Source: Thunnus maccoyii (taxonomy: Eukaryota; Chordata; Actinopteri; Scombriformes; Scombridae). Taken from it: DNA of 64,000 nt. The first letter of the stretch is position 1; every line of letters begins with the position of its first letter. Below, piece by piece: positions 12,538 to 25,617 of the stretch. The stretch is taken from assembly GCF_910596095.1 (NCBI RefSeq), contig NC_056550.1, forward strand, positions 25,783,001-25,847,000. Reading direction: 5' to 3'. Under the pieces are notes generated by a model. It searched no databases, had not been told where the DNA came from, and saw nothing but the letters and a program-made list of their open reading frames with translations. A program made the position numbers and the translations under genes.

Positions 12538-14789
12538 TCTTTTTTGTTCTTTTGGATTTTGGACATCTTGTCTATTGTTTGTAACGAAGTAGAATATAAA
12601 TAAAGTATTTTAAAAACAATCAGCTTGGTCCAAAGTACACTTATTGCACATTTTCCTTTTCAGAATAATAAAGAGGCTTAATCAAAAAATTTACATTTAA
12701 TATTAATTTTTGCATTGAAGATTTATGATGGAGGTTTGCCTGAAAAAATACACACAAATGCATTTATATGATGAAGTTTCTCTTCCCAGTAGAATAAACA
12801 AACTAATCAGTGAACTCTGTAATGTTTTCAGTGTAGCTCAAACCAACTATTGGTTTATAACAGCTTTATAACTACAGTTAAAATTAACAAAAGTTAAAAA
12901 GTGATAAAGTGCAACAACAAACATTTAATAATAAGTAAGTTTTACTCAACTTTTACTCCAGTCAAACTTTGCACAAACCTTTCTGACTTCACTGAGGTCA
13001 AAGGTCAACACATAGGCCTAGAATGTAAAATTATTTGCAAAAAGCACCAAAACCACAAAAATAACATTTAGATTTAAATATCTTTATAAATAGTAATACT
13101 GACCTCTTTACAGCCTCTTCCTCTACTGCAGGGAGACACAACTAAACTTGCACACAAACTTCAACTCAGGATACCTGAAATACCCAAATTTTATATCTGT
13201 ATATGTCATGGCATAAAGTGAAGACGAGGACCGCTGTGGCTAAAAGCTGAGTCGACTGAATGGTTTCAAGAGATAGAAGAAACCCAGAATGTTAGAACAA
13301 CGTTTGCGTAGAAACTGTGTTAAAATACCGACCTATCGGATCGTGTGTCCCTTTCTGGGAATGTGGGGAGTTTTAATCACCTTAGACGGAGTTTATATTC
13401 TACAATTACACAGAAAATACACACACTGGGTTTTGAAAGCTAGAAAATACAAATACTTTTTACTCTCAACTAAAATGAATGAATCCGTTAATTTAATTAA
13501 AACAAAATAGATGGAATTTCACCAGATTTATATTCCTAGCAGTGGGATGAAGGTTTAAACAGCTTCTAAACCATCATGTTACATTTACAGAAAACATAAC
13601 TGATCAATTGAAAGAATAAAACTGGTGATTCCTGATACAGTACTATCACATTCTCAGCAAGAAAACATGGAAAAGTTTTCCAACATAAAGAAATTCTTAT
13701 TTATTTCAGTTTAGATTTGTCTATTCAGTGGAAATGATTCTGTATTTTCTCTGATAAACAACATGTCTCACTAATTAATGACATAAGTTGGGGCTTTGAG
13801 TGTTTTTTTTCTTCCAGCTTTGTCTTTGGTTTAAATGCTTCAGTGGTTTCTGTGCAGCAGCCACATTCACGCCCAGTTTAAATCAGCAGGTAGCTGTAAA
13901 AACTGACTCCTCGCCATTGTCTCATGTACGTCATCACAGCAGCTGGTACGCTCTTCCCCAGGCAGCACTCACAAGAATGTCCACAGCGTATAAAAGCCAA
14001 AGAACCCCGAGATCTCATCAAAACACACACCTCCCCCACCGGGACCCGCAGTGACGCTGTTAACACTCACTCAGGAGGATAAAGGTTTGCTGAAGTCGCC
14101 TCTGGTTCCCTTGTTGACCAGGATTTAGGTTTTTAAGTTTATTAGCTTTACGACTTTGGGATTTTCACATGAATTATGTTTACACTCACTGAAAATGCCC
14201 CATAAATCAGATTTTTGTACTTATGTGAGTCAGATACGATGTTTTCTAAACACAGTGAAGAGTGCATTCTTGAAAAAAGTCAAGTTGTTTTTATTTCAGA
14301 TCTGTATAACAAATACAAAGGCAAGACGAATCTAAAATGAAATGCTTTAAAGAAGACAGAGAAATGTTTACATCCACACTAAGTTGATAAAACTTAAATG
14401 CAATGTTTTCTCTCTGTTTCAACTCTCCATCCAGATTAAAACAGCAATTTTTCTCCCAAAAATAAAGTTTTTTCCAAAAAGTTTGTACACTGTATGTTTG
14501 AGTTTGTACGGAGCTTTTGCAAAATGATCTGAATGATTTCTGTTATTTTTAAGTTTCTGTGTGATCACTCATTTGCTATATTGTCGACATAGTTGATCAT
14601 AATGTCATTAACTTGTATTTATGTTTTGTCGAGACGACATCACAACCATAAAACAATAATTCGGTCCGCTTGTCCAGAGGTTTGATGTGATGAGCTGTTT
14701 TGGTTGTTTGCAAACTGAAGAGAGGACAACGAAGAAGAGATTCATGCTGTGTACTCATCGCGTACTTCTGTACTTACACTTAACATTTT
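12538..14789. other. Spacer with no recognised gene
   Basis: AT-rich sequence. 13840-14070 is of even composition and has a TATAAAAG at 13989-13996, but no downstream exon or ORF supports a promoter. Confidence 0.35.
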
Positions 14790-15310
14790 GAGTGCATAAG
14801 TGCGTTCACACTGAGAAGTATGGAGAAATGCAGTGAACTGTGAGTACCCGGATGGTGCACTCAAAACGGTCAAAAAGTTGAGTGTGGAACTATGGACACT
14901 TCTCGCCCTCAATGGTCACCATCTTGGCTATGTAGCGGAAGGGGAGGGACCACTTCTCAAACTGCAAATGGCGGCCGAGTACGTTGTAACTACGGTGAAC
15001 ATCGCCGCATTATACAAATGTAAGTTATACATGTGTTTTTTAGCACTAAGCACCACTATACTGTTGTCATATTTAAGCCATCAGTATGTTTTTTGGGTTA
15101 ATTTAGCAGTCTGTAATGATTTGGTAGTGCAAATGATAACACGAATGCTAACACTAGCTAATGCTAATTTGCGATCGTCATTTCCGGTAAGTGCATAACG
15201 GCTGTGTTTGATTTGAGACAACGCTACCCTGTCAAAATTTGTGCGCTACGCCAGTAAGTACATAGTGTACACAGTTTACTACATGAAAGTGCACTAACAG
15301 TGTGATTTGA
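14790..15310 (+). mobile_element. Candidate short DNA element
   Basis: Left part reads AGTGCGTTCACACTGAGAAG and the right end has GTGCACTAACAGTGTGATTT, weakly inverted. The interior (ATCTTGGCTATGTAGCGGAA, AAATGGCGGCCGAGTACG) has the look of teleost short elements. Terminal repeats are not clean, so this is tentative. Confidence 0.3.
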
Positions 15311-15409
15311 GACACTGCTTCAGTCATTTTTTTATTGTTCAGATGTTTCACTGTTGGCAAATCGACCTGGAAATGCTAGCAAATAGTCTTTACAAGAAAG
15401 CAGAGTTTT

Positions 15410-15835
15410 AAAATGAGACAGCCATGCTAGCAGCTCTGCTAGGTTGCACATTGCTAATTCTAACATGCTCACAATGATGATGATGCTAACATGCTCATGT
15501 TTAGCAGGTGTTCATGGCACACAATATACCTGCTAAACATCAGTTGTTGGTTGTTAAATTGTAAATTAGCACTAAACACAAAGTACAGGCTGAGGCTGGT
15601 GGGAATGTTATTAGTTTTGAAGGTATTTGGTCATAAAATTGGAAGAAAAGTCATGAAAATCAGTACAACTCATCTCGAGGGGGACCTGAACATCTGTGCC
15701 AAACTTTATGGAAATCCATCCAATAGTTCAATCAAAATCAATCGTCATAGTGAATCACTAACATAATTAGGATTCATCCATGAATGCCTATACAGGATTT
15801 CAAGGCAATCCATCCAATAGTTGTAGAGATGGCTG
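15410..15835 (+). repeat. Dispersed repeat, family B (plus copy)
   Basis: Contains TAACATGCTCATGTTTAGCA, TTTATGGAAATCCATCCAAT and AATCCATCCAATAGTTGTAG. The reverse-complement words (TATTGGATAGATTGCTGTGA, CTATTGGATGGATTATTAAA, ATGGTGAGCATGTTAGCTTG) appear at 22850-24075. It is a high-copy type in fish genomes as far as I remember. Confidence 0.65.
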
Positions 15836-17602
15836 AAAATTGTAATTTTGATGTAAAAGTGGTAAAATGATGGTGGTAAAAAGATCATCAGGATGTTGGT
15901 TCCATGTTTTTGCTGCATAGTTGCTGATTCTGAGTTTTACTACAAGCTGGCTGCTTCACGTACATCTACATACAATCTACATTTAAATGATACTTTTCAC
16001 AGCTGCAATGAAAACCTGGACGTCAGAAGTCAAAAAACAATATCCAACACATGAATAAAGCAAAAGCTGAATTGATTTGTGTGCAGGGAGAGGCCTAAAT
16101 TCAATAAAAAAAAAGCAAAGATTCATGCTGTAACTTAAACTTGTTGGAAACAGATGTGGGAGTGATTTGCATGTTTTATCAGATAAATATGAACAATTGA
16201 AAAAAAATAGGATACGAGCAACATTTTTCACTCAGCCTCAACAATACATATTTTGCTGCAGATCTTGGTACATGAACTGTGCGTGAGGAGGTGAAGCGGG
16301 CTGTGGAAACAGTTTGGGAGTGAGCTCGAGGTTTATGAGGCTCAGGCAGGAAAGTTTCAGCTCCACAACATAGCTCAGCTGTTCAGATGAAAAGGAAACC
16401 GAGCGCTGTGAAGAAGCTACTTCCCATGACATCATTGTGTTATGTTAAATGACCTCTGAGGGCCTGTCAGACACACCTTCTTATTTCCTCCCCGAGCCAT
16501 TCAAGTTATTTAGTTAATATACAGAGCAGAGGAAAGACGGCTTACGGTTGCCAGGATTGTCCTTGAAACACTTAATATAAAGATACTGACAGGAGATAAG
16601 ACATTTTAATCAGGAGAATGAGCTGCAGGTGTGTGATAGAAGAGTTTTGAGAAGGTTTACAGAAGCTCATTTTTGTTTTATCTCATTCCTTTTAAACCTT
16701 TTCTCTATTATTCTGCACTTAGTCTGAAGTCTCTCTTGTCTTTAACTCGAACAAACTACCAAAAATACCAAAGCTTCAGCCTAGTGAGAGATTATCTGCC
16801 TGTTTTTATGTTAAAGATCCTCTCCAGACCATAAACTGTATGTAAAGATGGACATCCTGCAAGGCATTATGACACCTGTTGATCTACACTGGAGCTGGTT
16901 TGGTAAAAACAAGGTATTTTTTCTCATTTAATAATGAAAATATGTATTTCTTTGTTACAAAACTTGTTATAAATACAAAGTTTTCTTATAATAGTACTCT
17001 ACTGTGACATCAGACCAAAGCAACAGCAGGATTTTAAACTACTATTAAATCCTCCTTCTGGACATTAGCTAATAATATCATAACAAATCATTTATTCATG
17101 AAGCTCTTTCTCAACACCAGAGAAGAAAAATCACCACATACAGAGCAGCAATGTGCTGCATAACTTGCATAATATAACAAGTTTTTCTCGTTATAATCTA
17201 CAGTATATGTATTGTTGAGTTTTGTACTGTTACATATGTGTTTTACTTATTTTAAAGTAAAGTATTTTAAACTATTAAGGCTATAAATGCTGTGGTATGT
17301 GGCATTAGCTCTTTTCTCAATACAAATAAAAATGATCTTGTTTTAACAAGAAACTGAGCAAATGGTGTTTTTTTTGTCATGATGGCAACAATATGCTGCC
17401 GAAGACACATTAATGGCACGCTGTCATTATCCTCTGGAGCTTAAAATAACCCATTTTAAACAGCTGTGTCTAAAATGCATCATATGTGACCAGTGAGACA
17501 GTTTCCAGTTGCTTAATGTGCTCTCGTCAGACGTTTATGCAACAGACAAGTTAAATCAGCAAAGTAGGGGCAAATCTTTGATTAACAAACACTTCTCTGA
17601 CT
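15836..17602. other. Spacer with no recognised feature
   Basis: No exon, RNA gene or named repeat found. 16250-16490 is balanced in composition and could be conserved non-coding sequence; this is only a compositional impression. Confidence 0.35.
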
Positions 17603-17876
17603 CAGGGGCCCTTTTTCGCCAAAGTTGCAACATGCAAGACGTGATCTGGAACTAGAGATATTTTCCACTCTTATTGATTTTGACATATTTAACTAGTCGA
17701 ATTTAGCACCGCGCTCGCTGCTTATGCGGGAAAGACGTGAGAGAGGATTTGTAGGATTCAGGAACGTATCTGCAATTTGCAATTGACAATCATTTTGTGA
17801 AATGGGCCTTTGCCATCACTTGTAATCTGTGTGTGTAAACAATGCTCACAAAGCACTTTCGTGAAACAGGCCCCTG
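17603..17876 (+). mobile_element. Small hAT-like element with terminal inverted repeats
   Basis: Left end CAGGGGCCCTTTTTCGCCAA and the reverse complement of the right end, CAGGGGCCTGTTTCACGAAA, match over most of about 20 bases. Size is 274 bp, too small for a transposase, so non-autonomous. Flanks (CTCTGACT and GCTCTCGA) are only loosely alike, so the target duplication is not proven. Confidence 0.6.
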
Positions 17877-18880
17877 GCTCTCGAGTCCGTGAAGTGAGCG
17901 CTGCAGATTAGAAACAGCTTTTCCAGAAATCACTCGGGAAAGTTTTATATTCTGTATAAAAACAGGCTCGTATTTGGTATTCATAAATGACTTGCACCAA
18001 TGTTTTATCAGTTCTCTGCAGTGGGAGGATGAGCTGGAGGCTGACACATTGCCCATTCATACAGTTTTTCCCGTCTTTTGCATTGCATGTGCGTCAGAAG
18101 AAGTGATACCAATCGCTGTCCGGGGAAAAGCCAAACAAACTGCCTGTAAAAGAAAAAAAAAAAAAAGTCCCAGTTCGAGTAAAACAACTGGTCATGATTT
18201 TCCCTCACACACATGGATCTAATCATTCTTGATGCATGATGGAATTGACAACAGGGTGTTACTTTTCTTTTATTCTGTCCTTTTTTTAAAAAAAGTTCCT
18301 CTTCTGCTGTTGACCACAAACTTTAAATTGTAGAAACAAGATTCAGATGTGGTGTAGCGCTGAATAAAACAGTCGGATTACACTGACCTCCAACAGCTGT
18401 TCTTGTATACAGTATAAAAATCTACATACAAAGCATTCTTTTTGTGTTCTTACGAGCCCCAGTTGTCTTTAAATGAGTAAACTCACTTTTAAACTACTTA
18501 ATGTGGTGTGTATAGTACATTTAAGTGGTAAAAAACCTATTTTCTGTAAATTAGAGATGTGTGAACCGTGTGTCCAGATGGGTTTCGCTCATTTAAATCA
18601 CTGCTTAAGGAGGAAAAAAAGCAATATTATACTCCCAGGTTTAATTAGGAAGTGACGCGTCATCTTGGAAAATGAACATGCTGTCTCAGCAGTTTGTGAG
18701 CATGTAGATCATCTGCGAGCAACATTGCAACACTTTTGCTAATCCAACACAGATGAGAACCAACAGTAAATAATTCAAAGTCAGTTTTCCTCTTTCTTGA
18801 TGTATCACACTGAAACATTTTAACAAAAGAAAAACTGACAGAAGTATAAACCAACAATAGCATTTTGTTTAATTGGCAAG
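17877..18880. other. Spacer with no recognised feature
   Basis: AT-rich, with an A tract at 18151-18165. ORFs on both strands here are short and share no known pattern. Confidence 0.35.
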
Positions 18881-18884
18881 TTAT

Positions 18885-19330
18885 TTGTAAGTAAGTAAAA
18901 CTTTATTTGTATAGCACCTTTTTTTAACACAGGTTACAAAGTGCTTTACAGTGACATTGGGACACAAAAACCATGAAAGACACATTCAAGAGCACATACA
19001 GCAAGCATGCAGTCATCTCCCAGAGCGCACACTTGAATTTATGAAATGTTATGAGAAAGCCATTCTAAAAAAGTAAGTTTTTAGGTGTTTTTTGAAACAG
19101 TCAATAGATTCAGCTGATCTGATGGAAGTGGGGAGATTGTTCCAACGTCTGGGTGCCAGGGCAACAAAAACACAGTCGCCTTTGGTTTTTAGGGTTTTGG
19201 TTGGAACAGGTCCTGGTTGGAAGACCTAAGTGACCACATGGTAGCATACGGGCTTAGTAGCTTGGATATATATGCAGGAGCTAAACCGTGTAAGGCCTTA
19301 TAAGTGATTAAGAGAAGTATCTGTGGAAGT
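18885..19330 (-). repeat. Interspersed repeat of teleost type (LINE 3' region-like)
   Basis: Runs from TTTATTTGTATAGCACCTTT and CAAAGTGCTTTACAGTGACA to TGTAAGGCCTTATAAGTGAT, the pattern of a very common teleost repeat with a low-complexity edge. No ORF survives. Strand and class are uncertain. Confidence 0.5.
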
Positions 19331-19385
19331 ATCTTCACCTCATTTTGTATACAAGCATCTCTTTTATTTATTTTGTAGTTAGAAA

Positions 19386-20207
19386 CTTAAACGCACAATA
19401 TGTAATTTCAGCCGCTAGGGGTCTCAATCAAAACAATAACAAAAGACGGAGTGTGATGACGGTGTGAAGTAGCAAGGGATCATGGGAGTTGTTGTCTTCA
19501 TTGTTAAATAACCAGCTTCACCGGGATAGGATTACTCCAGTGTTCATCATTCAGGATGTTTTTACCGGAAGCTGAATTATCCGCAGAGGTCTCCTCCTCT
19601 CCAAAAACAAATGTACATGCAGATTAAAATCGTTAAAATACTAATTAAAGCCGTTTCACCTAAAAAATCAATATTACTCCGACGATGTTTGGTGACCACC
19701 GGACTTCCTGGAGTGGCTGTTAGCCGAGCTGCTGCTAACGTTTGTCCAGTTTATTTCTCTGATAACTTAAGATCCAGACGTCCAATGACTAAAATCTTTC
19801 TTCCGGCTAAAAGATATAGTTAAAAACGACCTAAATTTATCATGAAAATATGGCTTAAAACTGAATAAAAGTCAATTTATAAAAGTTTGTGTGGAACAAC
19901 CACAACGCTGATGTATTATCTTGTATGTGTGTAAGTTATTCTTTGGTAGACGCCATTGTAGCGGACAAACACAGCGCCGCCGTATGCATCTTGTGCGTGT
20001 TTACTCTTTGGTAGAGGAGGTATGACGCCATTGACATGCGACCAAATGAAACGGTCCGTTACTTTGATTAAATTACAGATTTCTTTGGGTTTGAAAATTG
20101 TTGGAAACATTTGGGATAATGTAAGTACACAACTCAACAACATATATAACATAGGTCTAGTTGTTTTTAGACATTTTAATGTGGAATAATAACATATTAT
20201 ACCTTTA
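19386..20207 (-). mobile_element. Non-autonomous DNA element, about 820 bp
   Basis: The left end (TTAAACGCACAATATGTAAT) and the reverse complement of the right end (TTTAAAGGTATAATATGTTA) are related. The interior word GGTAGAGGAGGTATGACGCC and the AACTAGACCTATG-like stretch are typical of teleost short elements. A partial repeat of an internal segment (TCTTTGGTAGACGCCATTG at about 19938 and TCTTTGGTAGAGGAGG at about 20006) suggests local duplication. No transposase. Confidence 0.5.
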
Positions 20208-22849
20208 AAAAAATGAATGAACTGAATGAAAAACATCAAAAATTCAAGGTTGTGTTGTGTTTCAGTGATAAAAATGAATTGCACATTAACATTTAAAGCT
20301 GTATTAATTCATTTTTATCTCCACACAATAAGTTAACAGACACACAGCACCAACATATCACTTTACAAGGTTGTTAAAGCTAGCATAAAAGTGTTAGCAG
20401 CAGCAGCAGCAGACACATAGAAACATGATCATCCCATTGCAGTTATATGTGTGTGTGTCCACCTGATGAATGTAAATCCAACATTCACTCCCTTCTTAAC
20501 TCTGGTTTGGTGTCCGCTCCACCCACTCCTAAGAAAAAAAAAAAATCTGGCTCTTTAGTGGCTAAATGTTCCACTTTCCTCACCAGATAGTCGTTAACTG
20601 TGGCAGGTAGCGTACAGTGGGGTTTTATCAGCGCTTGTTGGCTGAAAACAGCTTCCTGCTGCGCCTGGAAAGGAGGTTCATGAGCTCACTACAAACAAAA
20701 GATACAGTCTATGTACAATAAAAACAAAACTTAAGTGCTACAAGAAGCTAGAAAGAGCAGCAGAGTGGTGATGATGTGTGGGTTTGTCACAATGAATCAT
20801 CACATTACACTTAATCATTCTTATTACTGCGCATTGATTGATTAGTTACCAAGTATTGTGCCCTTAAAGAGTCTGTGAATTGCAGTCTTGTTGGATTTTG
20901 GCTTCAGTTAGAGTGATAAGTTCATATAAAGCTTTTAAAGAGGGTGTCATTTGTAGTCATGCATTGAAGATGACACTGTAATCCTGAAGTGGGATTTACT
21001 GTAAAAATAGGGAGGAACTGGCCAGGAAGAGCTTTCTCTTTATTATGTGGTGGAATGAGGGCGAACCGAGCCGGGCGGGACCACTGGGACTGTGGGCAGC
21101 CAACACTTCAGACACTCCAAGAACCACTGGCAGCACATGAAAGAATGAAAGAAAGAGCATGTCGTGCAGAGTTACTGACCGCCACTGTCACACTGTAAAA
21201 ATCCTGTTGGCTCTTATTATGTTGAACGTAGAGGTTTTTCACTTTGGTTTTCAGCCATAAAATTTGCCCTTTTACATTGACTGATTGTGGGGAGGGGTTT
21301 TTGAGAAAAGTCACCATATAAAACCCAAAAGAAAGAAAGGATCCAGGGTACTAACCAAAGCTAGACAATACATTTAAACACATTTTTTCCTAAGTTGCAC
21401 TATCTCAACCCATTTCTGCAACCCATTTCAACCAGCACAACTCCCACACTACTGACTAAGCTACATTTGAACTTACACATACTGGTAAGCCTGATGCAAC
21501 AGTCTGCAGAGGAAGATCATTAGCCAAGTTCCCATTAAAATGTGGAGCAAAGTTAAACCAAATTTCCAGAAAATCGAGCAAAAGAAAATGCGATTTAATG
21601 TGTGTTTCCATCCACTGATGCAGTGGTAGGCAAATAGCAGTCTGTGGGCAAAAATATTTGGCCTCAACAAATTTTTTTTTGTTGATAGATACGGTTGAAA
21701 CAGAACTTTCAATCAACCGTAAATGAAGTAGGTTGCTGTTTGTCATATGTAGATAACCAGTAAAGTACATCTCTTGTCTCCAAGTGCAACACAGAACATA
21801 TTATTCACATATGAGTCAATAATGAGTATTAAAAGAGGCTGTTAGTCTTCACTGACTAATGGGAAAAATAGGGGGGGGTTCAAGGGGCCTGACTGGTTCA
21901 GGACAACTTGGTGTCTGAGAGTCTAATCCCTGTTTAACCCTCCATCAAATAGAAAGTTACTCCTCAAACCGCAATGAATGGACCCCTCCTGTGGGGGCGG
22001 GGGCTGCTCTAGAGCTGCAACAGACCAGCAACCTCCTACACGTCTGGGAGCAACCTAAAGCAGGAGAGAGCAATGTGAGCAAGGACGGGAGGTGGAGAAA
22101 AAAGGGGATTACATTAGCTTTCTTCTTCTTCTTCTTCTCTTTTGTCCCTTCTGCTCTCTTTCTCCTCTATATCCTTACACACAGCTGATGTCTTCAACTC
22201 TTCACATTTTCACATTTTAGCCATTCATGTAAATTAAAAAAGGCATAAAAATGAATTAGTGCGCACTTGTCTGTTAAATAAATATTCAAGTTCACTTGAA
22301 AATCAAACAGCCAGCACTGAAATGACTTCTCTGTTGATGGTGGTGCTCTATCCATTCATGGTGGCTAATGCATGTTATTAAAACAACTGAGATTCTGTGA
22401 TTCTTTACAACGTTATTCCTACATTTCATTTGTGCAATAAAAACCTCCCTGTTTCAGTCAAAACAATCTAAGAGATCATGGAGCGGACACACCTCTGTGG
22501 GCAGGAAGGAGCTGAGCTGGTGCGTGAGACTGTGAAGCGTTTTGCTAGATACAGTTTGGCTCACCTTTATGCCCAGCTCGGACTCTGAAATTAACTTCCT
22601 TCCAGTGGGCGGTGTCCTCTCCTATGAAGGTTTAGTCCAGGGCGAAGGAGCGGAGACACCCACAGATCCCTGCTGCTGCACAGCTGTTGTTTATGTACAG
22701 ACCTCGGAGCAGATCCACACCCCGACGAACTTCTTACAACACTGCTCATACATGTCTGACATTTTATGATACAACTAGTCAGTGCTAAGTTGTTGAAGCA
22801 GGTTATAAAAATTACAGTGTCAACACAGTTTTTTAGCTGCATGACTCAG
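20208..22849. other. Spacer with low-complexity islands
   Basis: Holds a (CAG/AGC) run at 20396-20412, a short GT run at 20446-20458, a (TTC)n at 22120-22137 and G runs at 21871-21877. No gene recognised. Parts of 20290-20700 may be a further degenerate element. Confidence 0.35.
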
Positions 22850-24075
22850 AGGATGGCAATTCACCATTTTGGTCCAGACTGAAATATCTCAACAGCTATT
22901 GGATAGATTGCTGTGAAATTCTGTACAGACATTCATAGTCCCAATAGGATGAATCCTAATCACTTTGGTGAACCCTTAACTTTTCCTCTAATGCTACCAT
23001 GAGGATGGCATTTTTGGTTTTAATGGGGACATATCATGCTTTTTGTAATTTTCTTCTGTCCACTTGCATATTTCGGATCTGATTCGGGCTCGAACATGTA
23101 CAGATGTATTTAAGAAGTTTATATTTCTAGTAAACAACAAGAAAAAGAAGTGAAATCCAGATACTATAGTTTGTTTACGTAGCCCCCAGAGCCAGAGGAA
23201 ACTCCCTAAAGCTGGCCAATCAGAACAGAGTGGGTTCATCGGGAGGCAGGCCTTAAAGAGACAAGAGCTAAAACAACCTGTTTCAGACAGAGGCTGAACT
23301 CAGTGTTTAACTGTAAATCATGCAAAGATATTCCAGTAGAGCCCCAGAATAAAAATATAGAACTGGAAATGATTTGTCTAAACAACTATTGGATGGATTA
23401 TTAAATCTGGTACACACATTCATGTCACCCTCACGATGAGGGTGACATGAATGAATGGCAACTTTGGTGACACCTTAACTTTTCTACTAGCGCCACCATA
23501 TAACCACATCATTGAGGTCAAAATGTCAAGTTGTCTATTACTTTGGTTTATGACTACATCCTTGCAAAAACTAATTCCATCAGCCTAAAGAGGTGTTCAG
23601 AAAAAACACTCCGTTTGCGTCATTCGCATGATTTTCAGTCAACCAACTGTGCTTTAGCTGTATACTAGCTAGTGACAGATGGACTGTCTATGTCTGTGCG
23701 AGAAACTCCAGTTCTTTCTGTTGTTTCCCTCCAGTCTCCCTCCTTTTTCTTTTTGTCTCTGTGCTATTTTTTCGCTCATGTTGAAACATTTTCAACTCGT
23801 TCCTTACCCGGCAAATTGCTTAATTGTGTCTTTCCGTTAGCTTTGTGTGTAATCACACCGCCTTTAAAATTTTTGCTTCACTTTCTGTCTGAACACACGG
23901 TAGGAGAAGTTGTACTTTGTGTTTAGCAAATTAGCTAATAATATTTGTTAATTTGCTAATATTAGCATGCTTACACACTAAACCAAGATGGTGAACATGG
24001 TAAACAGTAAACCTGTTGTCATGGTGAGCATGTTAGCTTGCTGGTGTTACCGTTTAGCTCTAAATGCAGCCTCAC
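22850..24075 (-). repeat. Dispersed repeat, family B (minus copy), interrupted
   Basis: Minus-orientation relative of 15410-15835. It is broken by an element at about 23015-23395. Its parts on either side keep family words such as CTATTGGATAGATTGCTG and TTTCTACTAGCGCCACCATA, and it ends in the GTGAGCATGTTAGCTTGCTG region. Confidence 0.55.
23015..23395 (+). mobile_element. Nested short DNA element
   Basis: Begins TTAATGGGGACATATCATGC, includes CAATCAGAACAGAGTGGGTT and GTTTCAGACAGAGGCTGAAC, and fades at AGAACTGGAAATGA. This matches my memory of a widespread teleost element that starts and ends near TTTAA with GGGGACATAT-like termini. The right terminus is lost here. Confidence 0.5.
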
Positions 24076-24348
24076 AGAGCCTCTAACAATTTAACTACAA
24101 AAAGGAAAAACTGAGAAACCAACCAACAAAAGAAAACTTCTTGTGGATTCTGAAGTAAGATGAAACTTTTCATATGAAAAAGCAACAATGCAATCTGATG
24201 AAAACAGTTGCTTAAAGTCTCCTGAGTTTAGTTTTCATCTGCCATCTCCATCTCCTGACGACCAAAAAGTTTATCTTTGCTCTCAAAATACAGTGCATGA
24301 ACTTTTTCTTGGAAGAGATCCTTATCAGCGCAGTATTTGTTCCTCCTC

Positions 24349-24375
24349 CAGCAGCAGCAGCAGCAGCAGCAGCAG
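24349..24375 (+). repeat. (CAG)9 trinucleotide repeat
   Basis: Nine perfect CAG units. ORFs on both strands read through it, but neither resembles a gene. Confidence 0.95.
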
Positions 24376-24825
24376 GGCACCACAGAATAACTTTTAACAA
24401 TCAAGACGACCTGAACCACGTCAAGTAAAACAAGTCTCTGAAAACATTTGGCTTCTCCGTTGTTCCAAAAAAAAAAAAAATGACCGGATGTCACTTTAAT
24501 CCAGTCAGCTGGTCAGAAAGCTGTCAGGTCGGGTCTGTTTCAACCTGTTCATGCTCCGTCTGCACAGCTGTTTTATGAGACTGAACTGACTCGACCTGGA
24601 TCCCTGTAATGCTGAGCTCATTATGTTTAATTGTGTTGGATTTGAACAATGTGCAATCGGTTGTGTTGAATTCAGGAATTTGAGACTTCAGTTTGTTGTT
24701 CGAGGTACTTTAGTATATTAACATTCAGGGGAACTTTTACTATTTAACCCACAACAAAGTACTGTATGTTCGCGAACTTACAGTACTTTTATTTCCAACA
24801 TAACATTGAAACAAAATCATCTTTC

Positions 24826-25617
24826 CATCTTTGCTTTTTTCCTAATTTCATCTCTTCTGCTCCCCTCTGTTCTTTCTTTCCTCATTTATTTTCTTCTTTT
24901 CCCTCCTTCCATGTTTCCTGATTTCATTTTTCTTTCTTTCCCTCTTGTCACTTTTTCCTTATTCCTTTCACTCTTTGCTTCCCTTCTTCATTGATTATTT
25001 TCTTTCCTTCATTCTTTCTTTCTTTCCTTCGTCTTTCTTGATCACTTCATTTGTTTCCTTCCTTTCTTGTGACACCCTTCTTTGCTTGTTTACTTTCTTC
25101 TTCCCTTCCCATTCGTCCTGATTTCTTTCTTAGCTTCTCTCCTTCTTTCCTTATTCCTTGATTTCTTTCTATCCTTCTTCGCTCTCCTCTTTCATTTTGA
25201 GCCTTTTTCTTATTTATCTATTTCTTCCCATCTTTCCAAATGACTTTCTTTCCTTCACATCCTTCCAGATTTCTTTCTTAACCTCATTCCTCCATTCTGG
25301 CCTTTTCCCCCTTCCTCTTTTCCTTCCCTTGTTCCTTTGTTTATTTCTTTCCTTGTTTGCTCCCTTCTTTCCTCATTTATTACTTCTTTCCGAATTACCT
25401 TGTTTCTTTCTTTCAGGCCATTTTCCCCTCAATTTCTTTCATTCCCATCTCTGCTTCCTCCCTCCCTCCCTTCTCCTCGCCTAATTTATTTCTTTGTTGC
25501 CTTCTCATCTTTCCTGAATTTTCACTTTTGTTGCTTCTTTCCTGTTTTCCATTTTTCTTTCCTTCTGCACTTCTTTCATTTGTCCTTCCTTCCCTCCATT
25601 CCCTCTTAAACTAATCT
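24826..25617 (+). repeat. Long pyrimidine-rich tract (CTTT/CCTT type)
   Basis: About 790 bases dominated by C and T, in irregular TTTC, CTTC and CCTT units with few purines. The long ORFs here (rich in F, S, L and P) are compositional artefacts. It is capable of triplex (H-DNA) formation in mirror-symmetric parts. Confidence 0.9.

Noticed and set aside
13985..14060. TATAAAAG motif as a promoter
   Set aside because: No exon, ORF or splice pattern follows on either side within reach.
24212..24494. ORFs with poly-S, poly-A or poly-C runs
   Set aside because: These are the (CAG)9 repeat read in different frames.
25158..25614. Three overlapping ORFs of 85-108 residues rich in F, S, L and P
   Set aside because: They are produced by the pyrimidine-rich tract, which lacks stops on this strand by composition.
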